A stretch of 64,000 nt of DNA, from NCBI RefSeq assembly GCF_000746085.1, contig NZ_JQKO01000013.1, positions 1 through 64,000 on the forward strand, in the 5' to 3' direction. The DNA is from Methylocapsa aurea (GTDB taxonomy: Bacteria > Pseudomonadota > Alphaproteobacteria > Rhizobiales > Beijerinckiaceae). Both the position numbers and the translations under genes were made by a program. This document shows, piece by piece, positions 18,239-25,855 of the stretch. How positions within the stretch are numbered: the stretch's first letter is position 1; every line of letters begins with the position of its first letter. The notes beneath the pieces were generated by a model that did not search any database, had not been told where the DNA came from, and saw nothing but the letters and a program-made list of their open reading frames with translations.

Positions 18239-19861
18239 CTAAGGCGCGATCGAAATATAGCGGCCATGATGGGCGTCGAGCGCATTCTGCTCCCATCCCC
18301 GCAATTTCGGCGACACCAGATTGGTCGATCGATAGGTCATCAGCACCAGATAGGGCTGTTCGTCGAGAATCAAGGCCTCGGCCTGATGCAGGATGGCGCT
18401 GCGGCGCTCGGGCGAAAGCTCGCGCCGCGCCGCATGCATCAAGGCATCGTAGGCCTCGTTGGCGAAGCTCGCAACATTGAGCCCCTTGTTGTCGCTCTCG
18501 CCAAGAAATAGGAAATTCTGCGCATCGGGAAAATCGGCGAACCAGCCCGACCGAGCGACATCGAAAGGGCTTTTCTCCCGTAAGAAGGCGTAATGGCTAG
18601 CGGCGTCGACGCCAAGCAGCCGGGTCTCAACCCCCAGCGCTTTCCACATATCGGCGATCGCCACGGCCGTCGCCCGATGATTTCCCCCCGCGTTGAAGCG
18701 CAGCTCCACTTCGAGCGTTTGGCCTCCCTCGCCAAAGCCCGCTTCGGCCAGCAAGCGCTTGGCCTCGTCCTCCCGCTCGAAAAGGCTTAACTGCCTCCAT
18801 GCGACGGAGGCGGGCGCGCCATAGCTCGAAATGCCCGGCGGCACGAAGCCATAGCTCGGCTCCATGGCGCCGCCCCAGATGCGCTCGGCGAGGAACTCGC
18901 GATCGATCGCCATCGAGAGGGCCTGACGCACCCTGCGGTCTGCGAAGGGCTCGCGGCGGGTGTCGAAGGCGTAGAAATACCCGCCAAGACTCTGGGTGAC
19001 TTTGAACGCCTGGGCGAGATGCTTGCGCACGAAGGGGATCTGTTCGGCCTGGACATCGTCATAAGAGTCGATTTCGCCGGCCATGAAGCGGCGCAGCGCG
19101 GCGGCGCGGTCCTCCAAGGGCGTGACGATTTCCGCGTCGAGAGCGACATGGGCCGCGTCGTGAAAATGTGGATTCTTGACGAGGACCAGCCGGTCGTTGG
19201 GCGTGAACTCCTTCAGCATGAATGGGCCATTGGCGACCACATGGGCTGGGCGCACAAAATCCGACCCATAGGCTTCGATCGACTTGCGATGCAGCGGCAG
19301 GGCGGTGAAATGGGCCAGCTCCGCGATGAAATAGGGCGTCGGCTGTTCGAGCGTGATTTCGAGCGCGGCGTCGCTTAGCGCGCGCGCGCCCAAGCTCTCT
19401 ACCGGCTCCTCGCCCTTGTTGATCTTTTCGGCATTCTTCAACGTGTAGAGAATATTGGCGTAGGGAGCGCCGGTCGCCGGATTCATCAGACGGCGGAAGG
19501 CGAAGACGAAGTCCTCCGGCGCGACGCGATCGCCATTCGACCATTTCGCATCGCCGCGAAGCTTGAAAACATAGACCGTGGCGTCGGCGTTCGCGCTCCA
19601 GCTCTCCGCGACGCCGGGGATGAGTTCGCCGCGCGCGTCGCGGCTGACGAGGCCCTCGAACAATTCAGAGAGGACATTGCTTTCGATCAGGGTCGTGGCC
19701 TTGTGCGGATCGAGCGATCCAGGATCGCCAAGCGCGCCGCGCCGCCAAACCATCGCCGCCTCGATGGGGCTCGCGAGCAGGAGGCTTGCGAAAAGGCTGG
19801 CGATAGCGGCGCGATGGATGAGGCGACGCGCCGCCTCAAAATGAAAAATCCAGCGCATCAT
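18239..19861 (-). CDS. ABC transporter substrate-binding protein, peptide/opine type (SBP_bac_5)
   Basis: A 540-residue periplasmic solute-binding protein of the DppA/OppA class. The signal peptide is visible (basic MRWIFHFEAARRLIHR, then a hydrophobic core ending in SPIEA, about residue 35). Family segments include GSLDPHKATT and ESWSANADATVYVFKLR near the N-terminus and ADFPDAQNFLFLG in lobe 2. Start at 19861 (or 19858, the next ATG) is preferred over the long open extension to 20053, because that extension overlaps the upstream amidase gene and lacks a signal-peptide-like start. No permease or ATPase genes adjoin it, so it is an orphan binding protein. The gene lies 10 bp after the amidase. 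Confidence 0.92.
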   Translation of the reverse strand: MMRWIFHFEAARRLIHRAAIASLFASLLLASPIEAAMVWRRGALGDPGSLDPHKATTLIESNVLSELFEGLVSRDARGELIPGVAESWSANADATVYVFKLRGDAKWSNGDRVAPEDFVFAFRRLMNPATGAPYANILYTLKNAEKINKGEEPVESLGARALSDAALEITLEQPTPYFIAELAHFTALPLHRKSIEAYGSDFVRPAHVVANGPFMLKEFTPNDRLVLVKNPHFHDAAHVALDAEIVTPLEDRAAALRRFMAGEIDSYDDVQAEQIPFVRKHLAQAFKVTQSLGGYFYAFDTRREPFADRRVRQALSMAIDREFLAERIWGGAMEPSYGFVPPGISSYGAPASVAWRQLSLFEREDEAKRLLAEAGFGEGGQTLEVELRFNAGGNHRATAVAIADMWKALGVETRLLGVDAASHYAFLREKSPFDVARSGWFADFPDAQNFLFLGESDNKGLNVASFANEAYDALMHAARRELSPERRSAILHQAEALILDEQPYLVLMTYRSTNLVSPKLRGWEQNALDAHHGRYISIAP

Positions 19862-19871
19862 GTTCGAAGGC

Positions 19872-20693
19872 TCAAGCAAACCCGACCTTGTGCCGCGCGA
19901 CTGGAATTTGTTCGCGCACTTTCTTGACCATCGCGCGATCGATCCGCGTCGAGACGATCCCCGTCCCGTCGGAGGCCTTGGCGGTGACATGGCCCCAGGG
20001 ATCGACGACGAGGGAATGGCCATATGTATGCCGGGTTTGATTGCCGGCGACATGGGCCCCGGTCTGCGCGGCGGCGCAGAAATAGGTCTGCGTCTCGATC
20101 GCCCGCGCCCGGCAGAGAACCTCCCAATGGTCCTTCCCGGTCTGCAGGGTGAAAGCCGCCGGCAAGGCGATCATTTCCGCGCCTTTGGCGACCAGGGCCT
20201 GAAACAGCTCCGGAAACCTGATGTCATAGCAGATCGAACAGCCGACGATCATATCATCGCAAAGATAGGTCACGACCGCTTTGCCCGGCGCGAAGGCCGC
20301 GCTCTCGCGATATTCCGTTCCATCGGGCGCGGTAATGTCGAACATATGGATCTTCCGATAGCGCGCGATTTCCGCGCCGTCGCGATCGAAGACCACAGTC
20401 GTATTGTGGATGCGCTCGCTCTCTTCGGCCTTTTCCAGGATCGATCCGGCGTGGATGAACACCTTGCGCTTGCGCGCAAGTTCTTGCATCGCGCGATAGG
20501 CTGGCCCGTCGGGAAAGGTCTCGGCCGCCGCCATCTTGTCCGCCCGATCCCCGCCGAGAAAATCGAAACATTCCGGCAGGCCGATCCAATCCGGATTTTC
20601 CTGCGCGACGGCCAGCTCGATCAGCCTGACGGCGGCGGCGATATTTTGCGCCTTGTCGCTGATCGAATTCATCTGGATCAGGGATATTTTCAT
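19872..20693 (-). CDS. Carbon-nitrogen hydrolase (Nit1/Nit2-like amidase)
   Basis: A 273-residue nitrilase-superfamily amidase with the complete catalytic triad: E41 (GLPECFDF), K114 (RYRKIHMFD) and C155 (GCSICYDIRFPEL). The sequence is closest in character to the Nit1/Nit2 branch, which hydrolyses deaminated glutathione or omega-amides such as alpha-ketoglutaramate, a metabolite-repair function. The exact substrate is not decidable here. It is directly upstream of an orphan peptide-binding protein, so the pair may be cotranscribed. An R5 repeat lies just upstream of its start. Confidence 0.92.
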   Translation of the reverse strand: MKISLIQMNSISDKAQNIAAAVRLIELAVAQENPDWIGLPECFDFLGGDRADKMAAAETFPDGPAYRAMQELARKRKVFIHAGSILEKAEESERIHNTTVVFDRDGAEIARYRKIHMFDITAPDGTEYRESAAFAPGKAVVTYLCDDMIVGCSICYDIRFPELFQALVAKGAEMIALPAAFTLQTGKDHWEVLCRARAIETQTYFCAAAQTGAHVAGNQTRHTYGHSLVVDPWGHVTAKASDGTGIVSTRIDRAMVKKVREQIPVARHKVGFA

Positions 20694-20722
20694 TCAGCGC
20701 TCCCGCATGGGACAGTTCTCTT

Positions 20723-20792
20723 GGAACATGCTCCAACCTTTGAAATCCGAGCGGTTCCTTCCTGATCGGATCAACCGATCAGGAGGCGCTCG
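20723..20792. repeat. Palindromic repeat fragment, family R5 (second module)
   Basis: GGAACATGCTCCAACCTTTG through GATCAGGAGGCGCTCG matches the second module at 44300-44371 (AACATGCTCCGACTCTTTGAAATCG...GGGCTCTAG). It contains a perfect 9-base hairpin, CCTGATCGG-ATCAA-CCGATCAGG. It lies in the divergent gap between the amidase and M4 peptidase genes. Confidence 0.75.
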
Positions 20793-21001
20793 CAGCGCAC
20801 GGATCGCGCAGCGTCCCCCTGGCTTCACGTTAGCCGCGCCCTATGTTCATTGCTATTGGCGTTTTTCGCTCCGCCGCACGCCGCGCAGCTCAAGCCGGGG
20901 GGACGAGAGCCGGAAGCGCAATCTGCAAATACCGGCGCCAGACCGGGCATTAAGGGAACCTTGCTCCGAACGCAGTTTCCAACGAAAATAGGAGGAAAGT
21001 C
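20793..21001. promoter_or_regulatory. Upstream region of the M4 peptidase-inhibitor operon
   Basis: No gene is seen. A strong ribosome-binding site GGAGG (20991-20995) sits 7 bases before ATG 21002. A GGAAC at 20955-20959 followed by AGTT about 14 bases later is reminiscent of the alphaproteobacterial general-stress (EcfG) promoter, but the spacer is about two bases short, so this is only a weak candidate. Confidence 0.3.
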
Positions 21002-22237
21002 ATGCGACAAAATCGTTTCGATTTGAGACAGGCGCGCTGTCCCTGCTGTTTTATCGTTCCGCCGGAAATGTTGCGCCGCCTCGCGACGAGCGGCGATCCG
21101 GAACTCGCCGCCGCCGCCGGCCACACCATGAGCCTTACCAATGGCATGCGGGCTTTTCGCGCACAGCTCAGCACGGGCGCGCCCTCGCCAATGGCCAGAC
21201 GGCGCCAGGGCCGCCGCCGCCAGATTTTCGACTGCAAGAACTTTACTGACCTCCCCGGCGATCTCGTCCGGTCCGAAACCGGCTCCGACCCCAGCCCGGA
21301 CGTAACCGTGAACGAGGCGTTCGACTATTCCGGCACGACATGGGACTTCTACAAGACCGTCTTTGGACGCGAGTCCATTGATGGGAATGGGCAGACGCTG
21401 GTCTCCTCCGTCCATTACAGCCAGAACTATGACAATGCGTTCTGGAATGGGCAGCAGATGGTTTACGGCGATGGCGACGGCGTCGTCTTCCGCCGCTTCA
21501 CGATCTCGCTGGACGTCATCGCCCATGAGTTGACTCATGGGATCACCCAGTTCACCGCCCAATTGCCCTATCAGGACCAATCCGGCGCGCTCAATGAATC
21601 GATGTCCGATGTCTTCGGCTCGATGATCAAGCAATGGGCGCTCGGCCAGAACGCCGCCGAAGCCGACTGGCTGATCGGGGCCGGCCTCCTGACGCCCGCC
21701 GTGAATGGAAGAGCCTTGCGGGACATGGCCCATCCCGGCACCGCCTATGACGATCCAAGGCTCGGCAAGGACCGGCAGCCAGGGCATATGAGGGATTTCA
21801 TTGAAACCGAGCTGGATAATGGCGGCGTCCATCTCAACTCCGGAATCCCCAACCGGGCTTTTGTGCTCGCCGCCAAGGCGATCGGCGGAAACTCCTGGGA
21901 GAAGGCGGGACGGGTCTGGTACGTCACATTGACGGAGCGGCTGACCTCCAGCGCCGATTTCCCCAAATGCGCGGCCGAGACCATTTCCGTCGCGCGCGAT
22001 CTCTTCCCCGACGATCCGACGATCGCGGCCAAGATCGCGCAGGCTTGGGCCGACGTTGGGCTCGAATCGCCGATGGCGGTCGCGGCCTATATGCCGGCGG
22101 CGGGCGGCGCTCGCGCTTCCCTGGAGGCGGCTGGTTTACGGACCGCCGCCGCGGCAAGCGAGACGCCAGCGGCGGCAAAGCCCCATCATGGCGCGCGAAA
22201 GAAGAAGGCCGAGAACCATCGGCCGCATGCCCGATGA
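21002..22237 (+). CDS. M4-family metallopeptidase, protealysin-like
   Basis: A 411-residue thermolysin-family zinc peptidase. Zinc ligands and catalytic residues: H175 and H179 with E176 in HELTH, third ligand E199 in NESMSD, and transition-state His H277 in NGGVHLNSG. There is no signal peptide and only a short (~75-residue) N-terminal propeptide containing CPCCFIVPPEML, which recalls the conserved precursor motif of protealysin rather than the long thermolysin propeptide. Protealysin-like enzymes accumulate in the cytoplasm and have been tied to host invasion and bacterial competition. The C-terminal ~60 residues are Ala-rich and end in a Lys/His/Arg tail. The stop overlaps the next ATG (ATGA), pairing it with its putative inhibitor. 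Confidence 0.93.
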   Translation: MRQNRFDLRQARCPCCFIVPPEMLRRLATSGDPELAAAAGHTMSLTNGMRAFRAQLSTGAPSPMARRRQGRRRQIFDCKNFTDLPGDLVRSETGSDPSPDVTVNEAFDYSGTTWDFYKTVFGRESIDGNGQTLVSSVHYSQNYDNAFWNGQQMVYGDGDGVVFRRFTISLDVIAHELTHGITQFTAQLPYQDQSGALNESMSDVFGSMIKQWALGQNAAEADWLIGAGLLTPAVNGRALRDMAHPGTAYDDPRLGKDRQPGHMRDFIETELDNGGVHLNSGIPNRAFVLAAKAIGGNSWEKAGRVWYVTLTERLTSSADFPKCAAETISVARDLFPDDPTIAAKIAQAWADVGLESPMAVAAYMPAAGGARASLEAAGLRTAAAASETPAAAKPHHGARKKKAENHRPHAR

Positions 22238-22512
22238 AAATCATTGTTGAACGCTCGGGCGGTTTTGCGGGCGCCATCTTGCGCGGAGAACGCGATGGCG
22301 CCGCCTTGTCGCCGGAGCAGCGACAGGCGCTGGAGCGGATGCTCGACGAGGCCCCCCCACGCGTCCCTCCCGGCACCGGTCCTGAGCTGCAGGCGGACCG
22401 GTTCGTCTACAAAGTCGAAATGCAGGACGAGACCGGCGTCCGCGTCATGACCGTTCCCGAAGCGCGGATGCCGCCCTGCCTTGCGGGCATCGCCGCCCGT
22501 TCAAAAGATTAA
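22234..22512 (+). CDS. Emfourin-like protein inhibitor of the M4 peptidase
   Basis: A 92-residue protein starting MKIIVERSGGFAGAILRGE, followed by a helix (SPEQRQALERMLDEA, 26-40) and a beta-rich end including DRFVYKVEM and GVRVMTVPE. This is the layout of emfourin, the slow tight-binding inhibitor encoded beside protealysin genes. ATG 22234 overlaps the peptidase stop (22235-22237), so synthesis is translationally coupled and stoichiometry is likely controlled. No signal peptide is present, in line with the peptidase. Assignment rests on the recognised N-terminal motif, size and gene position. Confidence 0.85.
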   Translation: MKIIVERSGGFAGAILRGERDGAALSPEQRQALERMLDEAPPRVPPGTGPELQADRFVYKVEMQDETGVRVMTVPEARMPPCLAGIAARSKD

Positions 22513-22593
22513 CGCATGGTCTGAAAGGATCATGAGTCAACAGAGTTGGACAGATGCGTAAGTTCATCCGCCCTTTTGAGCCTTACAAAGGCA

Positions 22594-22709
22594 AGATCAC
22601 GGTGCTTTTAGATGGAAACATCCAAAAGCATGAAACGTGATCTATTGTTGAGAAGAGAGCGGGATTTAACGCGAAAAACCGGAGTCTGCTTTTTCGCATC
22701 CCGCTCTAA
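22594..22709. repeat. Palindromic intergenic repeat, family R4
   Basis: AGATCACGGTGCTTTTAGAT through TTTTCGCATCCCGCTCTAA. It is almost identical over about 116 bp to 37691-37806. It holds two hairpins: GATCACG...CGTGATC with inner GCTTTTAGATG/CATC(C)AAAAGC, and AGAGCGGGAT...ATCCCGCTCT with complementary inner parts. On the minus strand, its terminal CTA gives the TAG stop of alkB (22706-22708). Confidence 0.95.
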
Positions 22710-23389
22710 GGTCGCGTCACGCGCCGCAAGGTGAGGTTGATCCTCCCGCCGCCCGGCAGAAGCGCGGATGCGCCGCCAAGAATTTTATCGACGCCGTGAA
22801 ACAGAAGTCGCGCCGAGCCCCCCAGCGCCAGAACGTCGCCGGAGTGAAGGCGCAGCCGGCTGGCGGGATCCGCGCGCTTTAGCCCGCCGTAGCGGAAGAC
22901 GCATGCATCGCCGAGCGAGATCGAAACCACCGGAGCGGCGAACTCCTCCTCGTCGCGATCCTGGTGGAGGCCCATCCGCGCCGAGACATCGTAGAAATTG
23001 ATGAGACAGGCCTCCGGCGGATGCGGGTATTGGGCAATCTCCCGCCAGACGTCTAGGACGCGCGCGGGGATCGCCGGCCAAGCCTGTCCGGTCACCGGAT
23101 GCGTCGGCTGATAGCGATAGCCGCCGTCTTGATCCGACACCCAGCCAAGCGGGCCGCAATTGGTCATCTTGACCGAAAAGGGGCGGCCGCTGCGCGGCAT
23201 TCTTGGCGTGAACCAGGGGGCCTGCGCAATCACCGCGGCGATATCGTCGGCAAGGGCGCGTTGCGCGGCCGCGTCGAGATAGGCCGGGAAATGTGCGAGC
23301 CCCGGCGGCAAATGCGCGGCAGGCTCCGTCGGAGCTCTTCCCGGTTCAGCGGAATGACAAAACAGGTTTAGTTCTTGTGTTCGTCGCAT
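22706..23389 (-). CDS. alkB: Alkylated DNA repair dioxygenase AlkB
   Basis: A 227-residue Fe(II)/2-oxoglutarate dioxygenase that removes N-alkyl lesions such as 1-methyladenine and 3-methylcytosine. The iron triad is H142, D144 (LHQDRDE) and H198 (LLFHGVD). R216 in GGRINLTLRR is the 2-oxoglutarate-binding arginine. The nucleotide-recognition lid includes TNCGPLGWVSD. The gene is bracketed by repeats: the stop codon lies in an R4 copy. The only ATG (23389) lies in a degenerate R2 copy, so the first ~14 residues (MRRTQELNLFCHSA) are repeat-derived. A non-ATG start such as TTG at L27 (HLPPGLAHF) is a possible alternative. Confidence 0.92.
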   Translation of the reverse strand: MRRTQELNLFCHSAEPGRAPTEPAAHLPPGLAHFPAYLDAAAQRALADDIAAVIAQAPWFTPRMPRSGRPFSVKMTNCGPLGWVSDQDGGYRYQPTHPVTGQAWPAIPARVLDVWREIAQYPHPPEACLINFYDVSARMGLHQDRDEEEFAAPVVSISLGDACVFRYGGLKRADPASRLRLHSGDVLALGGSARLLFHGVDKILGGASALLPGGGRINLTLRRVTRP

Positions 23390-23450
23390 TTTCTTAACGC
23401 GAACCCATGTCTTTTTTTAACGCGAACCCGCATCCGCTTCGCTCGCCGGC
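23349..23450. repeat. Degenerate palindromic repeat, family R2, overlapping the alkB start
   Basis: GCGGAATGACAAAACAGGTT...GTCGCATTTTCTTAACGCG aligns with the second half of R2. The segment TTAACGCGAACCC occurs twice (about 23392-23406 and 23416-23430), and CATCCGCTTCGCTCG closes the element. It covers the upstream region and first codons of alkB. Confidence 0.75.
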
Positions 23451-23466
23451 GGAGCCAGACGAGCCG

Positions 23467-24087
23467 TCACGGGATCAGAACATCCTTGGTTTCGACGGTC
23501 GAGTCGGGCTTCAGCCGATAGACGAGCGGAATCCCGGTCGCAATCTCCATCGAGGGAATGGTTTGCGGGCTCAGCTGGTCGAGCACCATCGCAAGGGCTC
23601 GGAGCGAATTTCCATGCGCCGAGACAAGAACGCGCTCGCCGCGCAGCACCGCCGGGAGAATGGTCTGGCAATAATAGGGAAGCACCCTGGCCACGGTATC
23701 CTTCAAGCTCTCGCCGCCTGGAGGTTGGATGTCGTAGGAACGGCGCCAGAGGTGAACCTGCTTCTCGCCCCATTTCTGCCTCGCTTCATCTTTGTTGAGG
23801 CCGCAAAGCTCGCCATAGTCGCGCTCGTTTAGAGCCTGATCCCGCAGGGTCGGAAGATCCGGCGCGCCGAGTTCGGAGAGCATGATTTGCAAGGAGTGCT
23901 GGGCGCGCATCAAATCGGATGTAAAAGCGCGGTCGAAGGCGAGGCCGCGCGCCTTGAGGCTGCGCCCCGCCCACCGCGCCTCCTCAACGCCTTTTTCGGT
24001 GAGACCTGGATCCTTCCAGCCAGTGAACAGGTTTTTCAGATTCCATTCGCTTTGGCCGTGGCGCACGAGTACGAGAATGCGGTCCAT
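23467..24087 (-). CDS. gpmA: 2,3-bisphosphoglycerate-dependent phosphoglycerate mutase
   Basis: A 206-residue cofactor-dependent phosphoglycerate mutase interconverting 3- and 2-phosphoglycerate in glycolysis and gluconeogenesis. The phosphohistidine is H10 in [30 protein letters not shown] and the second active-site histidine in [13 protein letters not shown] are all present. It is shorter than the ~250-residue E. coli GpmA, which is the normal alphaproteobacterial form. It diverges from the thiolase gene at 24201. Confidence 0.95.
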   Translation of the reverse strand: MDRILVLVRHGQSEWNLKNLFTGWKDPGLTEKGVEEARWAGRSLKARGLAFDRAFTSDLMRAQHSLQIMLSELGAPDLPTLRDQALNERDYGELCGLNKDEARQKWGEKQVHLWRRSYDIQPPGGESLKDTVARVLPYYCQTILPAVLRGERVLVSAHGNSLRALAMVLDQLSPQTIPSMEIATGIPLVYRLKPDSTVETKDVLIP

Positions 24088-24200
24088 ATCTCATCCTTGT
24101 CGAGTGTCGAGGCGCCGCCGCCCGGCAGCCGCCGCCTGCCTTTGTTATATAGCCCCCGTTCATGGCGCAACGCTGGCGCCCGGGAGATTGGGATAAAGCC

Positions 24201-25388
24201 ATGCCCGAGCAGGATCCGATCGTCATCGTCGCCGCCGCACGCACGCCGATCGGCGGCTTTCAAGGCGATTTCAAAGGTCTCGCGGCCACCGACCTCGGCG
24301 CCGCCGCGATAAAGGCGGCGGTGGCCCGGTCCGGCTTGAGGCCCGAAGATATCGATGAAGTGATTCTTGGCTGCGTCCTGTCCGCCGGACAGGGCCAGGC
24401 CCCCGCGCGTCAGGCGGCGCTCAAGGCAGGCCTGCCAGAGGCAGCGGGTTGCGTGACGATCAATAAAATGTGCGGCTCGGGCATGAAGGCCATCATGTTC
24501 GGGCATGACCTGCTGCGCGCCGACAGCGCCGCGATCGTGCTGGCCGGCGGCATGGAGAGCATGACCAACGCGCCCTACCTCCTCGATCGCGCCAGGGCCG
24601 GCTATCGCATGGGGCATGGCAGGATCATAGACCATATGTTCCTCGACGGGCTCGAGGACGCCTATGGCCAGCGCCTGCCGATGGGCGCCTTCGCCGAGGA
24701 CTGCGCCGAGGCCTTTCAATTTACCCGCGCCGCCCAGGACGCTTTCGCGCTTTGTTCGCTGGAGCGGGCGCAAAAGGCGATCGCGGATGGCAGTTTCGAG
24801 GCCGAAATTGCGCAGGTTTCCGCGCCCGCCGGCAAGATCGACCGGATGATCGCCGAGGACGAACAGCCGCTTAAGGCGCGGATCGACAAGATTTCCACGC
24901 TGAAGCCGGCCTTTAGGGACGGCGGAACCGTGACCGCGGCGAATTCGAGTTCGATTTCGGATGGCGCAGCGGCGCTCGTCCTCATGCGCCGTTCGGACGC
25001 GGAGCGGCGCGGCGCGTCGGCGCTGGCGATCATCCGCGCCCATGCGACCCATGCACAGGCCCCGGATCAATTCGCCACCGCCCCTATCGGCGCATTGCGC
25101 AAGCTGATGGACAAGACCGGCTGGTCCTTGCCGGACGTCGACCTATTCGAAATCAATGAGGCCTTCGCCGTCGTGACGATGGCGGCGATGCGCGAACTTG
25201 CGCTCCCGCATGAGAAGGTCAATGTGCATGGGGGCGCCTGCGCGCTTGGCCATCCCATTGGCGCTTCAGGCGCTCGGATCGTCGCGACGCTCCTGGCGGC
25301 ATTGAAGAAATATGGCTTGAAACGCGGCGCCGCCGCCCTTTGCATCGGCGGCGGCGAGGCGACGGCGCTCGCCATCGAGATGACTTGA
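24201..25388 (+). CDS. Acetyl-CoA acetyltransferase (thiolase)
   Basis: A 395-residue thiolase from ATG 24201; an upstream in-frame ATG at 24162 would add 13 unconserved residues. The nucleophile is C91 in NKMCGSGMKA. The C-terminal motifs FEINEAFAV (with the Asn-Glu motif) and GGACALGHPIGASGARI hold the catalytic His and second Cys. It condenses two acetyl-CoA to acetoacetyl-CoA or does the reverse, feeding polyhydroxybutyrate, the ethylmalonyl-CoA pathway or ketone metabolism. There is no phaB or phaC beside it, so the pathway is undecided. The family is certain; substrate range is inferred. Confidence 0.93.
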   Translation: MPEQDPIVIVAAARTPIGGFQGDFKGLAATDLGAAAIKAAVARSGLRPEDIDEVILGCVLSAGQGQAPARQAALKAGLPEAAGCVTINKMCGSGMKAIMFGHDLLRADSAAIVLAGGMESMTNAPYLLDRARAGYRMGHGRIIDHMFLDGLEDAYGQRLPMGAFAEDCAEAFQFTRAAQDAFALCSLERAQKAIADGSFEAEIAQVSAPAGKIDRMIAEDEQPLKARIDKISTLKPAFRDGGTVTAANSSSISDGAAALVLMRRSDAERRGASALAIIRAHATHAQAPDQFATAPIGALRKLMDKTGWSLPDVDLFEINEAFAVVTMAAMRELALPHEKVNVHGGACALGHPIGASGARIVATLLAALKKYGLKRGAAALCIGGGEATALAIEMT

Positions 25389-25441
25389 AGCGCGCTGTCG
25401 CCTAAACTTTCCAGTCAGCCAGATTCTCCACGAGGTTTTCC

Positions 25442-25822
25442 ATGAGCGACGATCACCGGTCCGCGCCAGACGCGCCTCCCCATTGGCCAGGCGCGTCCAG
25501 CGGGCCAACCGAGCCGCATTGGCGCCAGGACGAATCGCGAGCGCGAAAAGACGAGCCTCCCCTCAACCGTTTCCTCGGCGGCTCGCCCGGCTCGGTCTTC
25601 CTGCGCCTCCTCTTCGTATCCCTGATCGTCGGCGCCTTCCTGATGTGGTTCGACATCCGGCCGCAGGATATTTTTCGCGGGGTGATCGACCTCATCAATC
25701 GCATCTGGGCGCTCGGTTTCGACGCCATCCGGGAGGTCGCGAACTATATCATCGTCGGGGCCGCGATCGTCGTTCCCGTGTGGCTGGCGCTGCGGCTCCT
25801 GAACATGCGCGATGGCCGCTGA
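25442..25822 (+). CDS. DUF6460-like membrane protein
   Basis: A 126-residue protein. Residues 1-40 are hydrophilic, Pro/Asp-rich and probably disordered. The segment LNRFLGGSPGSVFLRLLFVSL follows at about 42-62, with two membrane helices (about 52-70 and 97-118). The NRFLGGSP motif ahead of a TM helix is what I associate with DUF6460, an uncharacterised alphaproteobacterial family. ATG 25442 follows a purine-rich stretch (GAGG about 8 bases upstream). It sits between a thiolase and a MATE exporter gene on the same strand; function unknown. Confidence 0.7.
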   Translation: MSDDHRSAPDAPPHWPGASSGPTEPHWRQDESRARKDEPPLNRFLGGSPGSVFLRLLFVSLIVGAFLMWFDIRPQDIFRGVIDLINRIWALGFDAIREVANYIIVGAAIVVPVWLALRLLNMRDGR

Positions 25823-25855
25823 ATTTGACTGACTTTAACTTGGGCCGTCTCTGAC

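Noticed and set aside
20955-20978. EcfG-type general stress promoter (GGAAC...GTT) before the M4 peptidase gene
   Set aside because: The spacer is about two bases too short and the -10-like element is only partly matched; kept as a weak note, not as a called promoter.
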